Origin: Botryllus schlosseri
Lineage: Eukaryota > Chordata > Ascidiacea > Stolidobranchia > Styelidae
Assembly (NCBI GenBank): GCA_000444245.1
Contig: KE605392.1
Location: forward strand, 8,659 to 29,419
DNA: 20,761 nt
Direction of reading: 5' to 3'
Below, piece after piece: positions 7,601 through 16,470 of the stretch. The notes below the pieces were generated by a model. That model was given only the letters and a program-made list of their open reading frames with translations. It did not search any database and had not been told where the DNA came from. Every line of letters starts with the position of its first letter. The first letter of the stretch is position 1. The translations under genes and the position numbers were made by a program.

Positions 7601-10318
7601 CATTACCACGTGACGCTTCAGCAATAAGCATTTAACTTGAAGCAAAGGACTATAGGGTTGGGTTAGGACGGTTACGGTTACTTCTCGGGTTTGGTAGTCA
7701 CATGCTCAATTTGGCGCGTGTCTCTATGACGTATAGTCAATATAACTCATTATGTAGCGGTACTTCAGCAGTATGTCTGTAATTTGGTACCGTAGCTATC
7801 CTACGATGCGGGAGACATGCAATACACATAGGCATACGTGGCCAATTCCACCTGATGTACCAAGTGCATGGATGCATGGCAATGGAATACAATAGCATGC
7901 GACACTAGGGCATGCATGTGTTTAATATTAAGTATCAGGTTAAGGAGAGACTTGGTATTCGGGTTGGGTTTGTACGATGGTTATGGTAAGCGAATGCAAG
8001 GAAGGAAAGGAAAGGACGTCCTTGATGTTTTTGCGGCATATACCATGAGTGCGTGATGTGCATATGCCGGTGGACAAGGAAGGTGCAGATATAGCCTTTT
8101 ACGGCTTTCTACGTCTTGCACCACCCCTCCATGCTATCCCATTAATGCATGAGCGCCAAGCAGGGAAGTCCTGGGTACCAGTGTTACAATTCAGGTCTTT
8201 GGTCCGACCCGGCAGAGAATCGAACCCACGACCTACCGATCAAGAAGCCGGACGCTTCACCATTACGCTATCTTATCGGTGAATGGTTGGGTTGGGATAA
8301 CCTTAACGGTAAGTTAAGGAGTTGAGATAATATAATGCATCTATAAACGAGGTGGTTACCTGACCGCATAAGTTGATCAGGTATTTCCAGTTGTACATAT
8401 TGGTCGGCACTTTAAGCAAATCTTCCATGCAGTTGATCTCAGCCCTGAGTCGACTGAAAGACGCATAAACCACCGACTCCCTCTTGGAAGACTCGAATAC
8501 GTTCGGGAAGCATGCTGACATCAACTTCGCTCCTTCAATCATAGCTTTTGGCGATTTCGCGTCGACATGAATACAATACAGGTGCTGGCTTCGGTATATC
8601 GCGCCTAGCAGCGACGCCACTTGGTGAAGATCTTTGTGTATGAGGATGGTAAAGGCCACTGAAAAGCGCATTTCATCAGCGGTAGAATACGTTTTTCCTT
8701 GAGTTTTGTTGAAGAAGTGGTATCTGCGGAAATTCGTTCCTATAATTATTCGCCGACGTGTATTATACGGTAGGCGTCTGCAATCTGCGGCACCCAGAAA
8801 GAAATCCAAGGGTCTATTTTACATGCTGTGCGAGATGTGATGTACTACTAATTCAGCATATGTCTAGTACGTCTGGATCAGGCTCAATTAGAATTGAGGA
8901 TGCTAAAAACACTAAAATAAATATCTATTGAATTTCCGCAAGGGCATTTCAGACAAAAGTTATACAGTGCAGACAAAAGGTTTGCGCACTGCGCAATTTA
9001 CCTCAGACATTAAAATTGTTACGTGTTCTCATATCTATACCTTATTGATACCCACCATCACACTGATACCGTATTCCGATGAAATAACGGGGCTTGTAAT
9101 TACCGGAAAGCCTGTGCGGAAGAATTCGTGAAATGCAAGGCAAGCCTGTTTAAGTGATGCGAAATTGGGAGGTCGAAATCACTGTTCGGTGCGAGGTATT
9201 GAATATGATGTCATATTTACCGAGCATTGTAGGCTAGACATTTCGTCCCAGCGGTTGCCAATGGACAGAACAGCTATGACAGTACCGATGTCTGCTTGAC
9301 ATAACATACAACCTACGAATCCAATTTGATTAGGTCACCAACGTTTGAGGGTTAGACCCTATATGTTTCTTCTTTAATGATTGTATATCGACTATCGAGT
9401 AAGCAAGTGTCGTAGCTGACGTAGTATGCCATTTGCAGAATAGAGATGGATATCAATATGGATCGGAATGTGAAAAATGATTCCATGTTGGAAGGTAAAA
9501 AAACAGGCAAACGACACTTTCTAGTATAAAACGTTGCCTTCACAGCCAGACCAATGAAAATTTCGTGTATTTATTTTTATATACTAAATACAAACTTTCT
9601 TCTCCTGTAGCAATGCAGCTACTGGCTGGAATCGAACCAAATTTGATGTGTAGGCTTAAATTAGGTAACCGACCAATTTTATCGAGTAGCCAGTACAATT
9701 TGAGAAAAAAATTCATTTTTGAACACCCATAATATACATCCCAGCGGTTGAGTGGGTACGGTTTTCTTGAGCCGCCAAAATAAGGCACACAATGCAAGTG
9801 GGGTACACTGTAACAGATCTCGTTACTACCTTGGGACATATCTCCACGCGGGTTGGGTGTTTATGATTGGTTTTCACCCATTGGACTGCTTGTGGAAGCA
9901 GAATCAGTTACCGGAAAATGCTGATTGCCTCATTGGAATCCTACACTGAGTTGTGAATCTTGTAAAAATACCTGTATTTGAACTCATCGCAGCCCTTTCG
10001 TAGAACATCCACGACTTCCACGTCCTCAGTAAGGTCAGGAACGGCCTTGAATGATGCGTTGACGTATTGTCTTCCCTCTTCTATTATGCGATAGCACTCT
10101 TCCAAAGATGGATATTCCGATTTCAAATATGTTGGCAATGTCCGCTCTGTTCCATTGCCCGTGTCCGATTCGCGACGCGTTACATGGAAGTAATACTTTC
10201 GGTCACTCGCGGGAGTCGTGTCGCATAGATTGTACGGCAGCGAGCAGTAGGGTAATATTTGCGTGACTGTTATGACTACCGCACAGCCTATAAAGAGCGG
10301 TATCAAAAACCGCTTCAT
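4582..10318 (-). CDS. GCNT: Core-2/I-branching beta-1,6-GlcNAc-transferase (six-exon gene)
   Basis: The enzyme family transfers GlcNAc from UDP-GlcNAc in beta-1,6 linkage onto O-glycan or poly-LacNAc chains in the Golgi. The joined exons give about 444 residues. A short cytoplasmic N-terminus and a signal anchor (residues 4-23) mark a type II membrane protein. The catalytic region runs from about 130, with YCIHVD (165-170), ESVVYASFSRL (198-208), NWKYLINLCG (227-236) and TPDEHFWAT (345-353). Glu348 matches the catalytic base, Glu320 of mouse C2GnT-L. Cysteines 75, 110, 166, 187, 214, 235, 387, 400 and 429 match the nine family cysteines; spacings 166-187-214 and Arg417-Cys429 are exact. Arg397 and Arg417 correspond to UDP-binding Arg378 and Lys401. 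Eight N-glycosylation sequons are present. Three ambiguous bases leave residues 335, 356 and 377 unknown. The subfamily cannot be assigned. Two other 3' ends are possible: stop at 5170 (431 aa), or exon 4 spliced directly to 4626-4355 (478 aa). Confidence 0.9.
5176..5300 (-). CDS. GCNT: GCNT exon 5: C-terminal UDP-contact segment, odd acceptor
   Basis: The frame reads WAVNLQIRDACCYVLNVKKL, then LKDEF, GRRDDKTLYSGHGACV. IRDAC aligns with VRSVC of vertebrate enzymes, KKLL with the DLxWLL segment and FGRRDD with FANKFD. The 12-residue spacing from Arg417 to Cys429 equals Lys401-Cys413 in the mouse enzyme. No AG lies at a usable place in the expected phase. The intron end reads T8-AATTG|CC, so the acceptor is either a TG, a miscalled AG (TTAA for TTAG), or broken on this haplotype. 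The exact start is therefore uncertain by a few bases. The donor chosen is GTG|GTGTGAGT. Without splicing, the frame stops at 5170. Confidence 0.65.
5654..5982 (-). CDS. GCNT: GCNT exon 4: catalytic Glu segment
   Basis: Encodes residues 280-388 plus one base of codon 389. Family landmarks in order are DPPPYNLTIAKNIAYAVFTRDY, TPDEHFWATL with catalytic Glu348, and NYCGG with Cys387, the partner expected for Cys400. The acceptor is TGCTTTTGCAG|G, giving the one base needed. The donor is CGGGG|GTGAGT, phase 1. Three N calls fall in the exon. Sequons occur at Asn282, Asn287, Asn306, Asn338 and Asn381. Confidence 0.87.
7171..7295 (-). CDS. GCNT: GCNT exon 3: TNLEMV segment
   Basis: Encodes residues 238-278 plus two bases of codon 279. 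It begins DYPTRTNLEMVNQLK, which continues exon 2 exactly as the family pattern NLCG-x-D-[FY]-P-x-[KR]-TNLE requires. The acceptor is TTGAAACAG|GAC (phase 0) and the donor is ACGT|GTGAGT, leaving phase 2. The segment RAKYIH near its end matches the basic stretch that precedes the variable loop of the family. Confidence 0.87.
7654..7682 (+). repeat. Degenerate GGTTA-type short repeat
   Basis: The motif AGGGTTGGGTTAGGACGG followed by TTACGGTTAC resembles a decayed (GGTTA)n or telomere-like tract. Related sequence occurs at 7961-7986 and 8285-8320, on either side of the SINE. All three lie in intron 2 of the GCNT gene. Confidence 0.4.
7971..8284 (-). mobile_element. tRNA-derived SINE in GCNT intron 2
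   Basis: On the minus strand a tRNA-like head holds an A-box-like TAGCGTAATGGTGAAG (8270-8255) and a B-box GGTTCGATTCT (8226-8216), spaced as in an RNA polymerase III promoter. A non-tRNA body of about 200 bases follows, ending in a C/T-rich tract. The tRNA arms do not fold fully, so this is a SINE and not a tRNA gene. GGGTTGGGTT at 7961-7970 and GGTTGGGTTGGG at 8285-8296 flank it and may be target duplications, although similar GGTTA-rich sequence occurs nearby at 7654. The family is not identified. Confidence 0.6.
8360..8723 (-). CDS. GCNT: GCNT exon 2: N-terminal half of the catalytic domain
   Basis: Encodes residues 117-237, including MRFSVAFTILIHKD, the YCIHVD motif and NWKYLINLCG, the strongest family signature in the window. 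The acceptor TTTCCGCAG|A supplies the one base needed to complete codon 116. The donor is GGTCAG|GTAACC, phase 0. A second acceptor, GATTGCAG at 8778, also keeps phase and would start the exon at 8777. It adds 18 residues (RLPYNTRRR...) that look unlike the family, so the inner site is preferred. Confidence 0.88.
9620..9695 (-). repeat. tRNA-like relic in GCNT intron 1
   Basis: Read on the minus strand, TACTGGCT (9695-9688) and AGCCAGTA (9627-9620) could pair as an acceptor stem. A B-box GGTTCGATTCC (9638-9628) sits just before the 3' arm and the whole span is 76 bases, the size of a tRNA. A TCGA/TCGG D-stem is also possible. However, the T-arm has too few bases before the acceptor strand and no normal anticodon loop forms, so it is a degenerate tRNA or SINE head, not a working gene. 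Confidence 0.35.
9972..10318 (-). CDS. GCNT: GCNT exon 1: start codon, signal anchor, stem
   Basis: Encodes residues 1-115 and two bases of codon 116. The ATG at 10318-10316 is followed by MKRFLIPLF and a hydrophobic helix to about residue 23, then a stem with sequons at Asn55 and Asn87. Cys75 (EECYRI) and Cys110 (GCDEF) match the first two conserved family cysteines. The donor is CAG|GTATTT, so the exon ends in phase 2. An untranslated upstream exon is possible but I cannot locate one. Confidence 0.8.
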
Positions 10319-10479
10319 CTGTAAAAGAGGATGGTCTCAGAATTGGTATTCTTCGACAAATTCTTCGCACAAGATGTGCCAGATTGCAATAAAAAGTTAT
10401 TTAGTGCCTCGACCGGTGAATGAACTTATCAAATTAACATCTCCTGATCATATGATAAATATAATTGTGACGTGTATGC

Positions 10480-10507
10480 CAGGGTTCGGGAACCTCTGGC
10501 TCGTGAG
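10480..10507 (+). mobile_element. Outer hAT terminus, left of a nested insertion
   Basis: CAGGGTTCGGGAACCTCTGG followed by CTCGTGAG is a hAT-type end. Its continuation, GTGAGTCATATATGGCTCTT, resumes at 10694 after the inserted element 10508-10690. Together they match the familiar hAT subterminal pattern GGCTCGYGAGYCRYATRYGGCTC. The far end of this older element was not found. It lies about 160 bases upstream of the GCNT start codon. Confidence 0.5.
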
Positions 10508-10690
10508 AAATATTCCCTCTAATTCTGGACGACTGTTCGCGTTCTCACCTACTCACTGCGCGGTCCCTTTGACAACAGTGCGTAACGACTAAAAAAAAGG
10601 TCATCACTTTGGATGTTTTATGCGCAGAGACCGTGTCACCACTGCGCAATTGAGCACGTGTGCAGCTTAGAGGAAACATTGCTCGAGACT
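10508..10690. mobile_element. hAT-type MITE (183 bp) nested in an older hAT end
   Basis: The left end AAATATTCCCTCTAA and the inward right-end stretch CAATGTTTCCTCTAAGCTGC resemble the widespread CAGTGTTCCCTCTAAGC termini. The flanks CTCGTGAG (10500-10507) and GTCGTGAG (10691-10698) are a 7-of-8 target duplication. Removing the insert restores the outer element's GGCTCGTGAGTCATATATGG. An alternative right boundary at 10681 gives a poorer 6-of-8 duplication (CTCGAGAC). Interior GC-rich blocks such as ACTGCGCGG and ACTGCGCAATT form imperfect inverted repeats. Confidence 0.6.
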
Positions 10691-10698
10691 GTCGTGAG

Positions 10699-11841
10699 TC
10701 ATATATGGCTCTTCTGCTAATATAATACGGCTCGGGGATAACTTCATAATTTTGCACGTTATTCCCATCTCATTCATCAATATTGACTCAAGCTTTTGAT
10801 GAACGTTTGTAACGACCGGCATCGTTATTCTTGTGATAGACGAGACAAGATTATGAGGTCAAAACAGGGACGTATCCTGAGAAGGGGGTTAGAGCTCAGA
10901 AACTATAAAATCTTGAAATTTCTACGAAATATTGGCGTCTGATAATTGCTCATTATTATAGGTAAAATGTAATAGATTTTTCCAGAATAACGCAAATATG
11001 CGACGTCCACATTACTTAGTGGAATACTGGGGACAAATCTAATCCGTATAGTTCGATAGGGAGCTGTTGTCAATATCTTATCTAATGTCACAATTCCCTG
11101 TACCCACTATTGCACGCCTTGAAATCTTGAATTTCACAACGCGTTGATTAAACATCGTGACGCCTGTATGACCAGCTCAGCTAATTGTCCATTGCTCAAT
11201 GCATGTTGCGTGATCAAAAGTAGGACATCCGGTTGCATTTTGCGTGCGTTAAAACATCATATCCGCTTATAACAGAAATAGGGTGCACACGACGGATCAC
11301 ATGCAGTGAACTTCGATTTGGTGTTACCACGACGTAACGAATCTATCTTCAATTGTGATGCAACCGTCAATTTGAATCATTGTAACTCTCTTTCAGATTT
11401 ACAATTGAAAACATGGAGTCAATATGGCTCTTTTGGTGAAGAAGGTAACCGACCCCTGCTGTATACCATCGGTAGATAGTAACACTGTAACTCCTGAACC
11501 TACGCTGTTCAGTGTTCATTCCCAGTGGTGCATACGTAGATCATTGTTTCATTATGTCATCGTGTTCTTACGCAAAAACGATAAACAAAATTACCGTAGT
11601 CAACATTCTTCAAACCTTCATATTCGTAATTGAATCAATTGAAAATTGTTTCTGGAAATTTACCAAATAACATCTCAAACGAATAACTCCTCAAACTATG
11701 GGGACTGCGAAACAAATTTCAGGGGTAAATCATTTTTAAACGATATATTATGATTTATGAACTGGTGAACGATCAGTTGGTATACTTCACATATCTGCGG
11801 ACCAATAATTAAGGCCCAACATATCTATTCACATACTAGAA
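10699..11841. other. Upstream flank with no gene recognised
   Basis: The first 40 or so bases continue the outer hAT subterminal sequence (ATATATGGCTC, then TACGGCTCGG). The remainder shows only short open frames without recognisable motifs and no RNA gene. It is upstream of the GCNT start and may include its promoter, but I see no convincing core-promoter element. Confidence 0.4.
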
Positions 11842-12604
11842 CAGGGGTCGTCAACTCGAAATAGGTCGCGCGTCTCTTTGTGGGGCGTATCATTTTTTCC
11901 TCTGCTGTTCGCATCTGTAGTGGAGGCTCAGATTGCAAAGGATATCGCCATATTAAAATCGAAAATCAACCCGCATTGAACCGCGCGAAGCGCAAAGAAA
12001 ATTTGAAGAAAAGTTCAAACCTCTCATTAATTATAGGGAGTGAATTCGTAAAGTCAATTTGTATATTGACGGCTGTCAACACATCGTAATCGAATAAGTG
12101 TCGACGGCCGCATAATTTTCCTTCTACTGTCGCATGGCCACCCCTGGACTCAAGAATCGATATATTGGGGTTAGCTAGATGCGGTAATTGCTGGAAAACT
12201 ATCCTATCTCCTCGTAAAGCTTGGTCTTTGTGGGAGCACGAAGTCGTTTTCTAAGCGTCACTCTCTTGGCAGTGGTGAACCATCGCACGTCAAAGCAATA
12301 TGCTCGAATGTTCATTTATATCAGCAAATTCTTCCTCCGTGGAATGATATTACCATCACCGAAGCCGTATCAGCTAGTGAGAAATAATGATATTAGGCAC
12401 AATAGAATAGCTTACTTTGAACAACAACAACAATATGTTTAAACTGAACTCAATTTCAGCATTTCCAAATGCTTTACGAAAGGCCTTGCCAGCTTTCGGC
12501 TATAGGCATCCCGTCCGGCTATGCCTTAAGCGTTCTTCCAGAATGCCAAATCAGGTCGCGGGCCGCAAAATGTGGCCACGCGGGTCGCGTGTTGCTGACC
12601 CCTG
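11842..12604. mobile_element. Non-autonomous hAT element (763 bp), exact target duplication
   Basis: The left end is CAGGGGTCGTCAACTCG and the right end, read inward, is CAGGGGTCAGCAACACG: 14 of 17 bases agree. TACTAGAA occurs exactly on both sides (11834-11841 and 12605-12612), the 8-bp duplication expected of hAT. The right subterminal region is rich in GCGGGCCGC and GCGGGTCGCG. An extra inward-facing CAGGGGTGGCCATGCGACAG end (minus strand, from 12146) lies inside, so the element is composite. A (CAA)n tract is at 12420-12432. No transposase gene is present. Confidence 0.85.
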
Positions 12605-12612
12605 TACTAGAA

Positions 12613-12875
12613 TGTGACTAGATAAGCGATTCTGATGATTCGATACACTGCTTTTTTATGAACGTAAATTGCCGTTGCGATACTTTCTAGCCACTGCGGG
12701 TGTCTTGAAGTGTGATACCATGCAACATTACATTCGATACATGCAGTAGAGTGCTATTCAGGTGAGACACACGCTCCGGGTAACGATATTTCTGTATATT
12801 AGTGACTAGCCCGCATCATCATATCAAATCGCGACGCCGTATTGCAATCAGCGACTGTTTAAGTGCCTCTTACCA
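12613..12875. other. Gene-free spacer
   Basis: Ordinary non-coding sequence between two hAT relics. I see no coding, RNA or repeat signal. Confidence 0.4.
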
Positions 12876-12980
12876 ATATCACGACATAATGAGTGGCACT
12901 CGAGTAATTGACCTGACGTGAAGCGTCATACTCGTCTCAGAATCAAATTACTCACGTACTCAATTTTTGCCAAGCCCTTG
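12876..12980 (-). mobile_element. hAT relic, CTAGGGCTGGGCAA family, copy 1 (terminus)
   Basis: Read on the minus strand from 12980 this begins CAAGGGCTTGGCAAAAATTG and continues AGTACGTGAGTAATTTGATTC, matching the start of the element at 20268 (CTAGGGCTGGGCAAAATCG, AGTACCTGAGTGATTCGATTC). Similarity extends for about 100 bases, through the TACTCGAG-rich segment to CTCATTATGTCGTG. Only this one end is recognisable. Confidence 0.6.
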
Positions 12981-14343
12981 TAAGCAACATATCTAAAACT
13001 TCATGATTTCGCACGATACCGCAATGTTACTACACAGCATTCGGAACAATAATGATATTTGGAACAAGGCAGCGGCAGTAGAATGCTCAGTTGATCACAA
13101 ATGGTATAACGCCTGGCAATACCCACTGCCGAAAACGGTTGGGTACCCAGTCTTAAATCAATACTATATTATACCCGCGATAGTTGTTCGCGACTGTTTC
13201 ATTTTAAATAAAATCATCAAGTCAGCATATGGTGAAACATTACAGATAAATTGGGTCGATATTTTCGACCCGGCGGTCGCCACATTTTGATACGACATGT
13301 AGTTGAATTACCAAAATCCATCAGAAACACCATTTGCGATATGCGCACCATACTGCTATAAGGACAGAACGTGTATTATAATCTAACCCTCTCCAACTAT
13401 TCTCGTTAACAGGAATCTACGATGCGTACAGAAGTCATAACTCGGGATATCTATCCTTACTTCGATTGCGGTTACTTATCTCAGTTACCCGCAGCAGAAA
13501 TCACGTCTTGTAAATACAGTGTGGACCAGCGCATACTCGCGAGAATAACACGAATCTAGCAAATCAACTTTCTCCTTCAACTGCTTACATTCCAGACCTA
13601 GGAATCGTAGAAACAAACTCCTTTATCGATCCACCGGCAAATTACCCTAGTTCACGCATGTCCGAGGTCTAGTGGATTCGCATTGTCGCGGTCTTCGCAC
13701 AATACCGCATCTCACATCGATTAATAAAAGATCATTGGCTACATCTGCTTTAGCCTGCTTCGCACGACATGCATAACACTGTGACCAATTAATTATATAT
13801 GAATAGGAACTGGAGTACAGCGTGTTTGCTGTTTATAGTGTCAAGAGCGTAGTCTATGTATGACAAAAGCTTTCCGGTTTTGAAACATGCGTATAGCCAG
13901 GATTATTACAGACCACCGATGTCGGGGTTATAATCAAGAACGTGACTGTTATATATCGACGCAACGAATTTCTCCGACATTGCTGTAGGTGAAATTAACG
14001 GCGCTATTCACATTTCAAACAGCTCCACGCATGGTCGATTGCAGTCCCTATGAGCAAAGGTTTGCTATTGAACACCGGATTTCGGAGTTTTTACACTGTA
14101 CTGTGAGTATAGTGTGCTTGAAATGTTCATGTCAAAATCCTTATAGAAATAGCCTGCCCGATACGGTGTACCTTACATTCTGTTGGTAATGTTACTGCTC
14201 TCAACATACTAACAATTCAGCAAAGCTATCAAATACAGTTGACTATATCTGAATATATCTCATTTATGAATATTCCAATAACTGCGAATAACATCACAAC
14301 GCGAAATACCTATTACCGAATGCACTGTAACGAAAACCTTTTA
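12981..14343. other. Gene-free stretch
   Basis: The longest open frame here (13003-13290, plus strand) has no recognisable domain and no splice or codon support. A small hairpin GGGTCGA/TCGACCC is at 13254-13272. Nothing else stands out. Confidence 0.4.
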
Positions 14344-14365
14344 CAGGGGTGTTCAACTTTCGCAA
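14344..14365 (+). mobile_element. Isolated hAT-like terminus
   Basis: CAGGGGTGTTCAACTTTCGC resembles the CAGGGGTGTCAAAC and CAGGGGTCGTCAAC ends of the other hAT elements in the window. No matching opposite end and no repeat of the flank ACCTTTTA was found, so this may be a truncated copy or a chance match. Confidence 0.3.
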
Positions 14366-14529
14366 TGTATATCAGTGTGAAATCACACCAAGTGTACAAT
14401 AACTCCATCGCTCCTACAATCGTTCAGGTGACAGGGTCTATCACGGTTTTGAATTTATTTAAAGTCACGACTCCAATTCATGTTGAGTATGTGTGCTGAA
14501 AACTGTTTTCCTAGCCTCTAATTACGCCT

Positions 14530-14597
14530 ACTGGAAGGGCGAGTAAACGGGTAATAATAATCGAATGATTCAATTACTCGATTTTGCCTAGCCCTAG
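14530..14597 (-). mobile_element. hAT relic, CTAGGGCTGGGCAA family, copy 2 (terminus)
   Basis: Read on the minus strand this starts CTAGGGCTAGGCAAAATCG, then AGTAATTGAATCATTCGATT, clearly the same terminus as at 20268 and 12980. The copy is short and the opposite end was not found. Confidence 0.6.
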
Positions 14598-15457
14598 TGG
14601 CGACTTTTGTCAATCCATTCAGGTCGGATTGAGTTACCTGTTCAAGCTCAATGGTCGGCTACTATATGGCAGGGTATTCATGCAATGTTTAACGTTAGGT
14701 ACTTGCGTACTAGATAAAATCCACGTGCAGTCGCCGGTCATTCCTTTCAACTGATGCTTTATTACTGCAGAACCGTAAAATAGTTAGGGACAGTTAAATA
14801 AAGCAAAACTTTCCATTCATTTATATGGCAATCCACGTCGTAACGTAATTAGTTCGAAGCCCGAAAAAACATCATGTTGTTTGTGTAATTGTTACGATAC
14901 ATGCAATCAAATAGTTTTAATATTCAGACGACAATCAACGTTTCATCAAAACAATTTGTATGGCCGACGCGAGAAATTCGATTACATATTATCATTAATA
15001 ATATTACTAATCAGTCCAAACGGGGAGTTCTAGAGTTTCGTCAGTATATTCTGTACATTTTTGTTGTTGAATTGATATGTTTCCTCTTCCCTACCTAAAT
15101 TAGTTTCGCGACCGCTGCGGGTCCCTTGACCACTTTTGGCAACCATACATTGGGCAGTGTAAAACAGACTATTATGAGCTACCGCGCCCCTGGACAACGA
15201 ATAAAGTGTTACCGCCCCCGATCCCCCTCGCCACGTCTAAATCATAAAACGACATAGTTGCTCTGCATTTATTACGGCTAATAACCAGACGGATGAAACT
15301 GGTGTATTATTATTATCATCATCCTCGCAATATTAGGTTTGAGTTTTGATAAGAGCAATCTCATTTAAAATATCCCGTCCCCGCGCCCCGTACTGTCAAG
15401 TCGGTATCTGCTGTGATTCAGAAACTTTGTCACGGCTCTGGGAACACGTTCTATTAA
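14598..15457. other. Non-coding stretch with possible hAT subterminal blocks
   Basis: No gene is recognised. TCGCGACCGCTGCGGGTC near 15106-15123 and the C-rich CCGCCCCCGATCCCCCTCG near 15212 resemble hAT subterminal sequence. The latter may be the left part of the element whose right end is at 16455. An imperfect ATT/ATC microsatellite is at 15305-15323. Confidence 0.3.
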
Positions 15458-15679
15458 ATATGCGCGTGGAAGGGCAATTGCAATAAAGTCATCCGTTCTT
15501 CAGTGGGAGTGTTTCAATTCGATTTAATTGTGTATCCAGAAGGATTGATTGGAGATATTGAACTTTGGGTTGAACTCAAAATTGTTCTTCACTACAATGT
15601 ATTCAGCTCCGCAGGCATTACATGCTCGGAAACTTTACAGAATGGATTGATTGTCCAATGTCCAGTAAGGAATTTCTAA
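15458..15679 (+). other. Unrecognised open frame, no start codon
   Basis: A 73-codon stop-to-stop frame without ATG contains VFQFDLIVYPEGLIGDIELW followed by VELKIVLHY, an alternating beta-strand-like pattern. It loosely recalls the core of MATH/TRAF-type domains (a vYPxG motif), but the match is thin. It lies about 170 bases before the kinase-like fragment at 15854, on the same strand. It may be chance or part of the same decayed gene. Confidence 0.15.
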
Positions 15680-15853
15680 TTGGAATATATCCTGAAATCA
15701 AATCACCATATCCTCGTGCAGTTTTCTGAGATGATTGATTTATGCTTCTCCCTCAAAATCGGGTATTCGAGCTGGAGCGGTAGCTCATGCAAGCTTGAGA
15801 ATTGGAACAGTACACGTGACGCAAAATTTCGGTGAAATATCACAGGCTTATGA

Positions 15854-15985
15854 CTGAATCCAGGTAGTGGCATTTTCACCTTATCCGGTTTCATCATTAC
15901 TGAGAACGGACATATGCTACTCATAGATTTTGGGAAACATGTCCTTCAGAACGCCTTGTCGGAAGCCACGGTCGCAGTACTGTGA
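15854..15985 (+). pseudogene. Kinase-like DFG fragment, probably decayed
   Basis: The frame reads FIITENGHMLLIDFGK. ENGHxxLIDFG is the magnesium-binding DFG motif seen in AGC-type protein kinases (after RDLKPEN) and, as GHMFHIDFGK, in class II PI3-kinases. Upstream, GIFTLSG stands where either family's catalytic loop (RDLKPEN, or DRHNDNIM) would be, and neither is intact. The frame is closed by stops at 15851 and 15983. No other kinase subdomain was found nearby. I read it as a remnant of a host kinase or kinase-like exon. A chance match is possible. Confidence 0.25.
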
Positions 15986-16309
15986 AATATTCACGATCGT
16001 GTGATCCACAGAATAAAATCACGCAAGACACTCTCTCTTAAAAAGCCATTACACTTTGCAGTGAGCAATAACTGCTCAAAGACTTCGTAGTCGTCACAGT
16101 ATACAATGAACCACGCTATCTAGGGATTCTGCCGACTGCTAAATTAGTCCATTGATGGGCAGGATCAACATTATCAAGTAACAGCGGACTTTTGCGGTAG
16201 AGCTGATGACCCTAAATTGCCCTGACTAGATCGATTTTGCATTTTTGCTGCGTATTTAACTGCATTATTTATCAATCGTTTCAACACTACACAGCAGTTG
16301 CCTTCTAAA

Positions 16310-16455
16310 CCACCACCGCTCTTATTCGCTATCAGCGCTCATCTACCGCTCAATGTCATATTTAGCGCCCCCCAATCGCCCATGTCATGGTCAGCGGCCC
16401 TTTCACGCTCGCGAATGCACAAGGTGGGCGCTGGCGCCTTCTTTGGGAACCACTG
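16310..16455 (-). mobile_element. hAT right terminus (CAGTGGTTCCCAAAG type)
   Basis: Read on the minus strand from 16455 it begins CAGTGGTTCCCAAAGAAGGC, then GCCAGCGCCCACC and, further in, GGGGGGCGCTAAA, a common hAT arrangement. The left end may be near 15149, where GAGCTACCGCGCCCCTGG occurs after CAGTG, but no target duplication (CATAAGAG expected) supports that. Only the right end is called. Confidence 0.5.
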
Positions 16456-16470
16456 CATAAGAGCATAGAC

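Noticed and set aside
8200-8284. Functional tRNA gene
   Set aside because: A and B boxes are present, but the acceptor and anticodon stems do not pair and a non-tRNA body follows, as in a SINE.
9352-9543. Alternative GCNT first exon with a membrane anchor (MESFFTFRSILISISIL)
   Set aside because: The hydrophobic profile is suitable but no good donor follows in phase, and exon 1 at 10318 already provides an anchor plus conserved cysteines.
13003-13290. Plus-strand 95-residue open frame
   Set aside because: No family resemblance, no splice evidence and no conserved neighbour. Treated as chance.
15703-15924. Minus-strand 73-residue frame
   Set aside because: It overlaps the plus-strand kinase-like fragment and has no recognisable motif of its own.
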